Below, one piece after another: positions 1 to 6,452 of a stretch of 10,803 nucleotides of DNA. Below the pieces are notes generated by a model. It worked only from the letters and a program-made list of their open reading frames with translations. It searched no databases and had not been told where the DNA came from. The DNA lies in contig JBAZBO010000028.1 of NCBI GenBank assembly GCA_041671425.1, forward strand, positions 1-10,803, in the 5' to 3' direction. Numbering within the stretch: position 1 is the first letter of the stretch; the number at the start of each line of letters is the position of its first letter. The stretch is from JBAZBO01 sp041671425 (GTDB taxonomy: Bacteria; Patescibacteriota; WWE3; UBA101185; UBA10185). Made by a program: the position numbers and the translations under genes.

Positions 1-701
1 TTTGGGAGATGTATATATTCCGGCAAGTCCCAACCAAAAGCCTTATAGAGCAAAATGTGCTTGGGAGTTGAGGGAAGCCAATCATTACCCCTCATAACGT
101 GAGTGACATCCATAAGGTGATCGTCAACCACAACCCCCAAATGATATGTGGGAAACCCATCAGATTTCAAAAGAACCTGATCATCAAGATCTTCTGAGGA
201 GACCGAGATCCTGCCAAACACTTTGTCATCAAAGCTTATGATTTCATTATCAGGAACTTTTAAACGAATAACATAGGAAATATTGTCCTTTAGTTTTTGC
301 TCGATCTCCTGAGGAGTAAGATTGAGGCACTTTCTATCATATTTCACCTTTGGGAGGTGCTCCTCCTGTTGAGAGACTTTGAGCTCTTCTAATCTTTCGG
401 GCGTACAAAAGCAATAATAGTCGTGGCCACTACTCACAAGCTGTAATGCATATTCTTGGTATATAGGAAGCCTATCGGACTGAAACACGGGGCCTTCATC
501 CCAATCAAACCCATAATCCTTTATTACTGAGAGGATCCTGTCAGGAGCCCCCTCCACATATCTTGTTCTATCAGTATCTTCTATTCTGATGAGAAATTTG
601 CCACCATTTTTCCTGGCAAACGCCCAGTTGTACAAAACTGTCCTTATGTGACCAATATGATATTCACCAGTGGGACTGGGTGCCATTCTCGTCTTCACCA
701 T
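1..701 (-). CDS. gltX: Glutamyl-tRNA synthetase, N-terminal 233 residues (3' end outside window)
   Basis: Class I aminoacyl-tRNA synthetase that charges tRNA-Glu with glutamate in the cytosol; the gene runs off the left edge. I translated the reverse strand from position 701. Visible are the start MVKTRMAPSPTG, the HIGH motif at residues 15-18, RIEDTDR at 39-45 and the RGNDWLPSTPKH segment near 204-215, all typical of GltX catalytic domains. The KMSKS loop and anticodon-binding domain are missing because of the window edge. The region matching the E. coli zinc site has Cys97, Cys99 and Cys125, but Asn127 where E. coli has the fourth ligand His127. The ATG at 701 is preferred because it gives the family-typical start; a second ATG at 686 would begin at MAPSPTG. 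Whether the enzyme is discriminating or also charges tRNA-Gln cannot be judged. The gene is divergent from the plus-strand gene at 744. Confidence 0.96.
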   Translation of the reverse strand, partial: MVKTRMAPSPTGEYHIGHIRTVLYNWAFARKNGGKFLIRIEDTDRTRYVEGAPDRILSVIKDYGFDWDEGPVFQSDRLPIYQEYALQLVSSGHDYYCFCTPERLEELKVSQQEEHLPKVKYDRKCLNLTPQEIEQKLKDNISYVIRLKVPDNEIISFDDKVFGRISVSSEDLDDQVLLKSDGFPTYHLGVVVDDHLMDVTHVMRGNDWLPSTPKHILLYKAFGWDLPEYIHLP

Positions 702-710
702 AATATCCGA

Positions 711-719
711 ATTTTAGCA
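711..719 (-). promoter_or_regulatory. Extended -10 promoter of gltX
   Basis: On the reverse strand TGC is followed by TAAAAT, an extended -10 (TGn plus a hexamer one mismatch from TATAAT). The hexamer lies at 716-711, with nine bases before the gltX ATG at 701. A start site about seven bases past the hexamer would leave a leader of only about two or three bases. No good -35 hexamer or Shine-Dalgarno sequence is seen. Promoter activity is inferred. Confidence 0.5.
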
Positions 720-728
720 TGATTTTTT

Positions 729-737
729 TGATATGAT
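729..737 (+). promoter_or_regulatory. Extended -10 promoter of the gene at 744, predicted leaderless
   Basis: TGA followed by TATGAT (hexamer 732-737, one mismatch from TATAAT) makes an extended -10 element. Exactly six bases separate the hexamer from the ATG at 744, so the expected transcription start coincides with the A of the start codon. No Shine-Dalgarno sequence precedes the gene and there is no convincing -35, as is usual for extended -10 promoters. A run of seven T (723-729) lies just upstream. It shares the 42-base divergent region with the gltX promoter. Confidence 0.55.
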
Positions 738-743
738 ATAGAT

Positions 744-1877
744 ATGAACCTCACCCAAACTTCTGTACTGGCAAGAAAAGCCATCATCGGAGGTATAGCA
801 TTCTTACTGATAGCATTAGTTACAAAAAGTTTCCTTATACCTGCAGGACGCCAGGCATATAAGTCATTGTTCCCACCAAAAGACCCGCCAAATCCGATAT
901 ACGGAAAGCTGTCTGCACCAAAGTTTGAACAAAAGAAGGTATTGAATACGGACACAGTGTTCGAATTGGATACAAAGACAGGCAAGCTCCCAACGGGGCT
1001 CCCAAACAAAATGGCTGTATATAGGATAGACCCACCTGCCTTCTCCTACGAAGGTGGTAAGAAAGCCTCTGATACAGCAAAAGCCCTGGGGTTTTCTGAC
1101 ACAGACCTAGTATCTGATCTAAAAGGGGATACTTACGTGTGGAGGAATAATACGTTAGGCAGGGAGCTTAAAATCCAGATAAACACAAAGTATTTATCCC
1201 TAACCACAAACGTATCCGATAAATCTAGCGTTTTCTCATCGGGAGGATCTTTTAGCGAAGCTGACGTAAAGAGAGTGACAAATGGATTTCTTAATCAAAC
1301 GGGAAGAGTTCTTGGAAATCTATATTCTGCAGGAACTCAGAAAATAATGTTTGGTAGGTTTTCAGGGCAAAGGATAATCGAAACTGACAACCCATCCGGA
1401 GCACAGGTGGCAGTAATTGATTACTACAGAAAGATAAAGGACACACCCGTTTATGGACCTGACCTAGACAAGGGGCTTATCAGTATAGTGGTGGGAAACA
1501 CAGACAATGCGAATATGAAATATGTAGAGGCGGAGATCAAGAATTTTGAGATCAATGGCCAATCCAATGCCACATATCCAATCGTTCCAGTATCCCAGGT
1601 GTGGGCAGCTGTCCAGCAAAACAAAGGGGTCATGGCCTCAGTAAATCCTGATGAGCAAAGTGACTTTGGTACCTACTCACCTGTGAGCATCCAAAAGATT
1701 CTTATAACCGAAGTAGAGCTCGCATACTACGAGGAGTTGGAGCCGCAAAAATATCTGCAGCCTATCTATGTATTTAAGGGTTTTTATACATCAGCAGGGA
1801 GCAAGGGAAGTGTAGCCATATATTATCCCGCCATCTCAGGCGACTACATCCAAGAGGTTGACACACCAACTGAATAG
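744..1877 (+). CDS. Unrecognised single-pass membrane protein with large exported domain
   Basis: A 377-residue protein of unknown function and the only plus-strand gene here. Residues 1-12 are short and basic, residues 13-33 form one hydrophobic segment acting as signal anchor, and a proline-rich linker (PPKDPPNP, about 44-51) leads into a roughly 320-residue domain expected outside the cell. This domain is rich in Ser, Thr, Asn, Tyr and beta-prone stretches and has no cysteine. Its end, with LAYYEELEPQKYLQPIYVF (about 329-347), loosely recalls YycH/YycI-type regulatory proteins and other mixed alpha/beta exported domains; this is an impression, not an assignment. No catalytic motif is evident. 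The ATG at 744 is supported by the -10 element six bases upstream. It ends three bases from the stop of the opposing carboxypeptidase gene, and no terminator hairpin is visible between them. Confidence 0.85.
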   Translation: MNLTQTSVLARKAIIGGIAFLLIALVTKSFLIPAGRQAYKSLFPPKDPPNPIYGKLSAPKFEQKKVLNTDTVFELDTKTGKLPTGLPNKMAVYRIDPPAFSYEGGKKASDTAKALGFSDTDLVSDLKGDTYVWRNNTLGRELKIQINTKYLSLTTNVSDKSSVFSSGGSFSEADVKRVTNGFLNQTGRVLGNLYSAGTQKIMFGRFSGQRIIETDNPSGAQVAVIDYYRKIKDTPVYGPDLDKGLISIVVGNTDNANMKYVEAEIKNFEINGQSNATYPIVPVSQVWAAVQQNKGVMASVNPDEQSDFGTYSPVSIQKILITEVELAYYEELEPQKYLQPIYVFKGFYTSAGSKGSVAIYYPAISGDYIQEVDTPTE

Positions 1878-1880
1878 TTG

Positions 1881-2867
1881 TTACTGCCACATATAGCTGG
1901 TAAGCGACCAGTCAAGGAGCTGTCGTGTATCCATAAACCTCTCCTCACTTCCCATTACTACGATTATAAGGTCCTTCTCAGCCTTCCTGTATCCATATAT
2001 CAACACTTCACCAGCAGCCAGCGTTTTACCTGTTTTGATACCATAGCTTTCGGGTACAGACCATAGTAGAAGATTGGTAGTATAGATCTTTCTCGGAGCA
2101 ACTCCAGTTTTTAGTGTAACCTCACCGATCTTTACTGTCTCCCTAATAAAATCCAGCGTCATCGCCTCCTTTGCTAAAACATAAAGGTCGTAAGCACTGG
2201 AATAGTGAGTATTACTGGGCGAATCAAAACCGATGGAATTATCAAAAAAGGTATCACTCAAACCAAGAGATAAAGCTTTATCATTCATAAGGGTAACAAA
2301 ACTTGCGGCATCGGTCTTTCCAGAGCCTAGGACACAAGCTGCATCGTTTGCCGAACTAACCAACAAAGCCGTCAACAGATCGCCAACGATCATCTCTTCA
2401 CCAGGGATAAGTCCCAACCTAGAACCCTCAACACCAGAGCATGCCTCAGGAGTTACCAAAACCTCATCAAGTGAATACAGATCATTGGAAACGATTGCAG
2501 TCATAAGCTTAGTGGTTGAAGCGGGAGGATATCTTGTATGGATATTAAGCTCAAATAGATTTCTGTCAGATCCAAGATCCACAACTAAGGCAGCTCTTGC
2601 AGATATCTGTGGCTGAGGAATCTCTTTTACCATAACGGGAAACTTCTTGTGAGAGCCTGAGATAAAGGTAGCAATTCCGGGAACGTACCTGTAGAAGTCC
2701 GACTCGCGAGACTCCATATAGAAGCCCATAAAGAAAGTAATAATCAGAGCCAGGACCAGGGCTGTCCTTAAAATAGTTTTAACAGCCATGTCGCTAAACT
2801 CCATCCAACGGAACAGCCTCAACAACTGAAGCACAAAAAAGGTCTTTATTTTCTGACTTAAAGTCAT
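1881..2867 (-). CDS. D-alanyl-D-alanine carboxypeptidase, membrane-anchored (peptidase S11)
   Basis: Penicillin-binding protein of the DacA/DacF type, which removes the terminal D-Ala from peptidoglycan stem peptides on the outer face of the membrane. All three active-site motifs are present: Ser117-Thr-Thr-Lys120 in PASTTK, Ser172-Ala-Asn174 in SSAND, and Lys278-Thr-Gly280 in GIKTG. A cytosolic stretch of about 30 residues precedes one N-terminal membrane segment (31-50), so it is a signal-anchored rather than C-terminally anchored enzyme. At 328 residues it is short for the family, and the protein ends soon after the KTG domain with no clear room for the C-terminal beta-rich domain seen in E. 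coli PBP5. Its ATG shares ATGA with the stop of aspS, so translation is probably coupled. It is the last gene of the minus-strand block. Confidence 0.93.
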   Translation of the reverse strand: MTLSQKIKTFFVLQLLRLFRWMEFSDMAVKTILRTALVLALIITFFMGFYMESRESDFYRYVPGIATFISGSHKKFPVMVKEIPQPQISARAALVVDLGSDRNLFELNIHTRYPPASTTKLMTAIVSNDLYSLDEVLVTPEACSGVEGSRLGLIPGEEMIVGDLLTALLVSSANDAACVLGSGKTDAASFVTLMNDKALSLGLSDTFFDNSIGFDSPSNTHYSSAYDLYVLAKEAMTLDFIRETVKIGEVTLKTGVAPRKIYTTNLLLWSVPESYGIKTGKTLAAGEVLIYGYRKAEKDLIIVVMGSEERFMDTRQLLDWSLTSYMWQ

Positions 2868-4159
2868 GGGATGAGCCTTTTTACATCTCTGGGCAGGAAA
2901 GTTGCTTCCTTTACACTAGGAAGATCAAGCATCTGCATTATTATCCTTCCCGGACCTATACCAACACCACCATGCGGTGGACACCCATATCTGAAGAAAT
3001 CAAGGTAGTGCTTTATACTTTCCAACGAAAGCCCCTTCTCAGTTGCTTGTGCCTCAAGGAACTCCACCCTATGCTCTCTTTGGGCGCCGGTGGTTATCTC
3101 TATACCTTTATAGAGAAGGTCAAAACTTTTTGTAAGGCCTGGGTTATCTTCATGCCTCATGTGATAAAAAGGCCTTGATTCTATTGGGTAGTCAACGAGG
3201 AATACAAAATCGTGCCCGGTTTCTTCCTTCATGATCCTGCAAAGTTCCCTTTCCTCCTCTGGGGTTACATCTCCAGGTTTCTCACTCTTTAAGCCGCTTC
3301 CTGAAAGCCTCTTCTTGGCATCTTCCATACTGATCTTTGGAAAAGGCGTTGCCGGAACCTCAATCTCCATAACACCTGATTCTTTCACCTGCTTAAAACC
3401 AGCTACTATTACATCTTCCAAGGCCTTCATCACATCACAGTGCGAATCAACATAGGAGATCTCAAAATCCCAACCGGTGAACTCCGTCATATGCCTGGTA
3501 GTGTATGAGGGCTCAGCTCTGAAAACCGGACCCATCACGAAAACCCTACCAAAGTCTGATGCCATGGCCATCTGCTTGTAAAATTGCGGGGATTGGGCCA
3601 GGAAAGCTTTTCTCTCGAAATAGTCTACTTTAAAAACTTCTGCGCCGGACTCACTTGGAGCGTCCATAAACGAAGGAGTATAGATCTGAATAAATCCATT
3701 CTCATGATAGTAATTTCTAAATCCCCTTTCCAGCTCGGTCCAAGCCTCAAATATCTGTTTTCTGCCTTGTTTCCTGAGGTCAAGCCACCTGTAGTCAAAC
3801 CTAAGAGATATATCAGATTCCTCACCTCCCTTTTCTGTCACCACTGGTATAGGGAGACTGGGCTGAGCAGAAGAAAGTATCTTTATCTCGTCTGCCGATA
3901 TCTCAAAACCGCCAGGAGCCTGCTTTTCCTGCTTGACCGTACCTGTCACTTCCACCACAGACTCCAAAGTCAGCCCGGAAGATTGAACAAAGGCCGGGGA
4001 GGATGACAGTAACACTATCTGCAATAACTCTCCACCATTCCTCAGCATCACAAATTTTATCTTTCCCTGATCCCTAATGGTTTGAACAAAACCACAGATC
4101 ATAACAACCTCTCCAACATTTTTCTTGACTTCGCTGATGGATAGACTCTTTTTGTTCAT
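2864..4159 (-). CDS. aspS: Archaeal-type aspartyl-tRNA synthetase, possibly non-discriminating (Asp/Asn)
   Basis: Class II synthetase that attaches aspartate to tRNA. Its 431-residue length, an N-terminal OB-fold anticodon-binding domain (about 1-100) and absence of the large GAD insertion mark it as archaeal/eukaryal type, not the roughly 580-residue bacterial type. Motif 2 is clear (FRAEPSYTTRHMTEF, 213-227), followed by WDFEIS. The C-terminus carries motif 3 (GGVGIGPGR, 397-405) and a family-typical LPRDVKRL tail. Motif 3 is odd: Gly404 stands where class II enzymes usually have Asp or Glu before the conserved Arg405. As I recall, discriminating enzymes of this type carry Trp and Lys, and non-discriminating ones His and Pro, at two anticodon-domain positions. 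This protein appears to have Phe24 and Pro82, so mischarging of tRNA-Asn for later amidation is possible but unproven. It starts eight bases after the recJ stop with its own candidate promoter. Confidence 0.93.
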   Translation of the reverse strand: MNKKSLSISEVKKNVGEVVMICGFVQTIRDQGKIKFVMLRNGGELLQIVLLSSSPAFVQSSGLTLESVVEVTGTVKQEKQAPGGFEISADEIKILSSAQPSLPIPVVTEKGGEESDISLRFDYRWLDLRKQGRKQIFEAWTELERGFRNYYHENGFIQIYTPSFMDAPSESGAEVFKVDYFERKAFLAQSPQFYKQMAMASDFGRVFVMGPVFRAEPSYTTRHMTEFTGWDFEISYVDSHCDVMKALEDVIVAGFKQVKESGVMEIEVPATPFPKISMEDAKKRLSGSGLKSEKPGDVTPEEERELCRIMKEETGHDFVFLVDYPIESRPFYHMRHEDNPGLTKSFDLLYKGIEITTGAQREHRVEFLEAQATEKGLSLESIKHYLDFFRYGCPPHGGVGIGPGRIIMQMLDLPSVKEATFLPRDVKRLIP

Positions 4160-4166
4160 AACAATG

Positions 4167-4172
4167 ATTATA
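4167..4172 (-). promoter_or_regulatory. TATAAT box overlapping the recJ stop, candidate leaderless aspS promoter
   Basis: The reverse strand reads TATAAT seven bases before the aspS ATG (4159); its TAA is the recJ stop codon. A start site about seven bases after the hexamer would fall on or next to the ATG. No Shine-Dalgarno sequence lies in the eight-base gap. The -35 region is weak (best match TTAAAG at 16-base spacing). It would let aspS and the carboxypeptidase gene be expressed independently of the upstream operon. Confidence 0.5.
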
Positions 4173-5799
4173 CAGAAATTTTTAAATCCTTTAATACCAA
4201 CTCGGCTTCTCCAGAATAGTTGCTTCGCCTAACCGAATACACTACATCCACCCTATCTCCTATAGATATACCATCCAGGGTGTTTTCAGCATTGAACAAT
4301 ATGCCCTTATAGAACATGTTTTTATACAGAAGTCTCATCGAAGTATGAGCATTTTCCTTGCCAACAGATCTCTTGTCAGCAAGACCCACTTTTTCGCTTA
4401 GAAATACCGGCTCCTCATTTCCAATCCCAAACGGTTTAAGATCTTCTATGTCCTTCAGTAACTTTTCACCAACCGTATCCAAGGATATCTTGAGATCTAT
4501 GCTCAACTCAGGGACATACAGACTTGGGTCTGCATATTTCTTGGCAAAATAGATATCCAGCGCTTTTTTCAGCTCCTTGATCTTATCCTTTTCTATGGTA
4601 AAACCTGCCGCCATGGGATGCCCACCAAGGTCCAGGAATAAATGCGAAAAATTCCTTAAGGTAGCAATGATGTCTATCCCAGAAATAGACCTAACTGAAC
4701 CCTTTCCTACTCCATCATTAAGGGCAATTACTATTGAAGGCAGATAGTATTCCTTCACTAGCCTACCTGCTACCAAACCAATTATTCCTTCATGATATTT
4801 CTCACTTTCCGAAAGAAGAAATCTTTTACCGCTTGTCTTTACACCATCAGCCACAGCATACATCTCAGCTGTCTTTTCCTGCCTGTCTATATTTATCTTA
4901 TTCAGTTTGGCGGCAACCTCAGTCACTTCAGTCTCATCCTGAGAGATCAGAAGCTTTAGAGAATCATAAGCGCTTTCCATCCTGCCTGAAGCATTGATCC
5001 TTGGGCCAATAACCCACCCAAGTTCATAGGTGGTCAGTTCCTTATCCGCAAAAACACCAGAGGCATCCAGCAACTTTTTCAATCCAACAGGGGGCTCTTC
5101 ATTCAAAACCTTCATACCCATTTTTACTATGCTTCTGTTAAATCCAAGCAAAGGCTGCACGTCAGTCACAGTAGCTAGTGCTGCTAAACCTACAGAGGAA
5201 GCGTCCTTTGACCCCAAGATCCTTGCCAAAAGCCAAGCGACTGAAGCACCCACAGCCTTATCGTGCCACACAATGGCATTAGCATCAGGCACCAATTCAG
5301 GCTTTTGGTGATGATCCGTGATCAGGATCTCATGCCCAAGGCTTCGCAGATATGCAACCTCTTCCACCGATGTAATACCGCTATCAACCGTAATAAAAAG
5401 AACTTTCCCTTTATGGGAAATGCCTCCCAGCGCTTCTTTTATAGACTCACTGCTCAATCCATAACCGTGCTCAAATCTACTGGGTATAAATGGGTAACAA
5501 AGTTCATATTTAAGCTCTTTCTTTATACAGTTATACAAAATTGCAGTGGCACAGATCCCATCCGCATCATAATCACCATGTATAACAATAGGAGTCCCTT
5601 CTTCTATAGCAGAAAAGATCAAGTTCTTTGCCACGATCATGGATTTCTTAAGGTCAGTTCCTAAATCCTTCAAATAAAGAAGGGGGTGCTTGGGGACCAA
5701 AAACTCTGACGTATCTTTTACGCCGCGTATCTTTAGGATATCGCCCAAAAGATCATCTACATTATGTGTGTCTGACAAAACCCGCCAAACCTTTTTCAT
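4168..5799 (-). CDS. recJ: Single-stranded-DNA-specific 5'-3' exonuclease RecJ
   Basis: DHH-superfamily exonuclease of recombination and mismatch/excision repair, dependent on Mn/Mg. In the 543-residue protein the metal-binding motifs appear in order: DYDADG at 76-81, DSG at 139-141, DHH at 162-164 and the Asp213 of ATVTDV. The core ends with GPRINASGRM (265-274). Next comes the DHHA1 domain with YHEGIIG (His336) and GGHPMAAGF (392-400), then the OB-like domain opening with KPFGIGNEEP (455-464). This is the full domain set, slightly shorter than E. coli RecJ (577). I chose the ATG at 5799 over an in-frame TTG at 5835: the ATG gives a family-like MKKVW start and has AGGAG 11 bases upstream, while the TTG has no ribosome site and would overlap the SecF-like gene by 22 bases. 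It follows that gene by 14 bases. Confidence 0.95.
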   Translation of the reverse strand: MKKVWRVLSDTHNVDDLLGDILKIRGVKDTSEFLVPKHPLLYLKDLGTDLKKSMIVAKNLIFSAIEEGTPIVIHGDYDADGICATAILYNCIKKELKYELCYPFIPSRFEHGYGLSSESIKEALGGISHKGKVLFITVDSGITSVEEVAYLRSLGHEILITDHHQKPELVPDANAIVWHDKAVGASVAWLLARILGSKDASSVGLAALATVTDVQPLLGFNRSIVKMGMKVLNEEPPVGLKKLLDASGVFADKELTTYELGWVIGPRINASGRMESAYDSLKLLISQDETEVTEVAAKLNKINIDRQEKTAEMYAVADGVKTSGKRFLLSESEKYHEGIIGLVAGRLVKEYYLPSIVIALNDGVGKGSVRSISGIDIIATLRNFSHLFLDLGGHPMAAGFTIEKDKIKELKKALDIYFAKKYADPSLYVPELSIDLKISLDTVGEKLLKDIEDLKPFGIGNEEPVFLSEKVGLADKRSVGKENAHTSMRLLYKNMFYKGILFNAENTLDGISIGDRVDVVYSVRRSNYSGEAELVLKDLKISV

Positions 5800-5810
5800 A
5801 AGAGGAAGAA

Positions 5811-5815
5811 CTCCT
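5811..5815 (-). promoter_or_regulatory. Shine-Dalgarno sequence of recJ
   Basis: AGGAG on the reverse strand, 11 bases before the ATG at 5799 and overlapping the TAG stop of the SecF-like gene. It is the clearest Shine-Dalgarno sequence in the window and decides the recJ start. It also shows the organism does use this mechanism, in contrast to the putative leaderless starts nearby. Confidence 0.7.
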
Positions 5816-6452
5816 AACCCAATCTTTTCAGACAAATCAGATAAAAAGCAACCGGAAACATGACACCTGACAGAACAGAAACAACAATAGTGGCAACCAT
5901 AAGAGATGTGAAACTTAGCAAGAAATCAAGACCCAGGGTTATTGTACAGAAAAAGATAAGCAACAACGGTATCAGTATGTTCAAAAAGAGATGTAGATAC
6001 TTCTTTGACGATTCAGCTAACAGCTCATAAACAGTAGTTCTCTTTGGCTTCTTGTAATAATCCTTGGCGACAAGCCCGAAGAACAGGTAGGAAAAAAATA
6101 CATCCATCAGGATAGCGCACATTACAAATGAAGCCAGCTCAGAACCGTATTTTATATTTGTGACTGTTTCAACAGTGGCCACAAAACCCAACAAGACACC
6201 AAGTGAATATATTAAACCTGCTGAGATGCTTATAGAGGCCAATTTAATGTTTTTTCTGAACATATAGAAGGAATGCAGATATACAAAAACGATAAAGATA
6301 AGCAGGAAAGCCAAATATCTGTAACTTACTAGACTGCTAAGGCTGGTTCCCTTTCCTAAGATGCTTAATACAGCCATAGTGGTAAATCCCACGAAAGGAC
6401 CCAAAATTAGAAAACACTGTAGGAGAGTTCTACTGCCAAATAGCCTTCTCAT
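5814..6452 (-). CDS. SecF-like membrane protein lacking the periplasmic domain
   Basis: A 212-residue protein with about six membrane segments (roughly 10-31, 44-65, 71-95, 104-128, 152-173, 178-207). Spacing and order resemble SecF, the partner of SecD in the accessory complex that pulls exported proteins out of the SecYEG channel. Support comes mainly from position: it overlaps the SecD-like gene by ATGA, as secD-secF pairs often adjoin. The link between segments 4 and 5 (about 129-151) also parallels the cytosolic loop of SecF. Two features are abnormal. The periplasmic domain of about 100 residues normally between segments 1 and 2 is reduced to about 12 residues. The conserved SecF segment around GYSxNDT and the following Arg-Thr motif are replaced by uncharged residues (FFSYLFFGLV at 119-128; no Arg in segment 5). 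It could alternatively be an unrelated membrane partner of the upstream protein. Confidence 0.6.
   Translation of the reverse strand: MRRLFGSRTLLQCFLILGPFVGFTTMAVLSILGKGTSLSSLVSYRYLAFLLIFIVFVYLHSFYMFRKNIKLASISISAGLIYSLGVLLGFVATVETVTNIKYGSELASFVMCAILMDVFFSYLFFGLVAKDYYKKPKRTTVYELLAESSKKYLHLFLNILIPLLLIFFCTITLGLDFLLSFTSLMVATIVVSVLSGVMFPVAFYLICLKRLG

Noticed and set aside
695..1009. Minus-strand open frame of 104 codons across the gltX start and the plus-strand gene
   Set aside because: It overlaps the promoter region and two better-supported genes, and its protein looks like a shadow translation.
1897..1911. Small hairpin (CTGGT, five-base loop, ACCAG) near the convergent gene ends
   Set aside because: The stem is only five pairs, lies inside the carboxypeptidase coding region and has no T-tract, so it is not a credible terminator.
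5800..5835. Longer recJ beginning at a TTG codon (5835)
   Set aside because: The TTG has no ribosome site, whereas the ATG at 5799 has AGGAG upstream and a family-like N-terminus.
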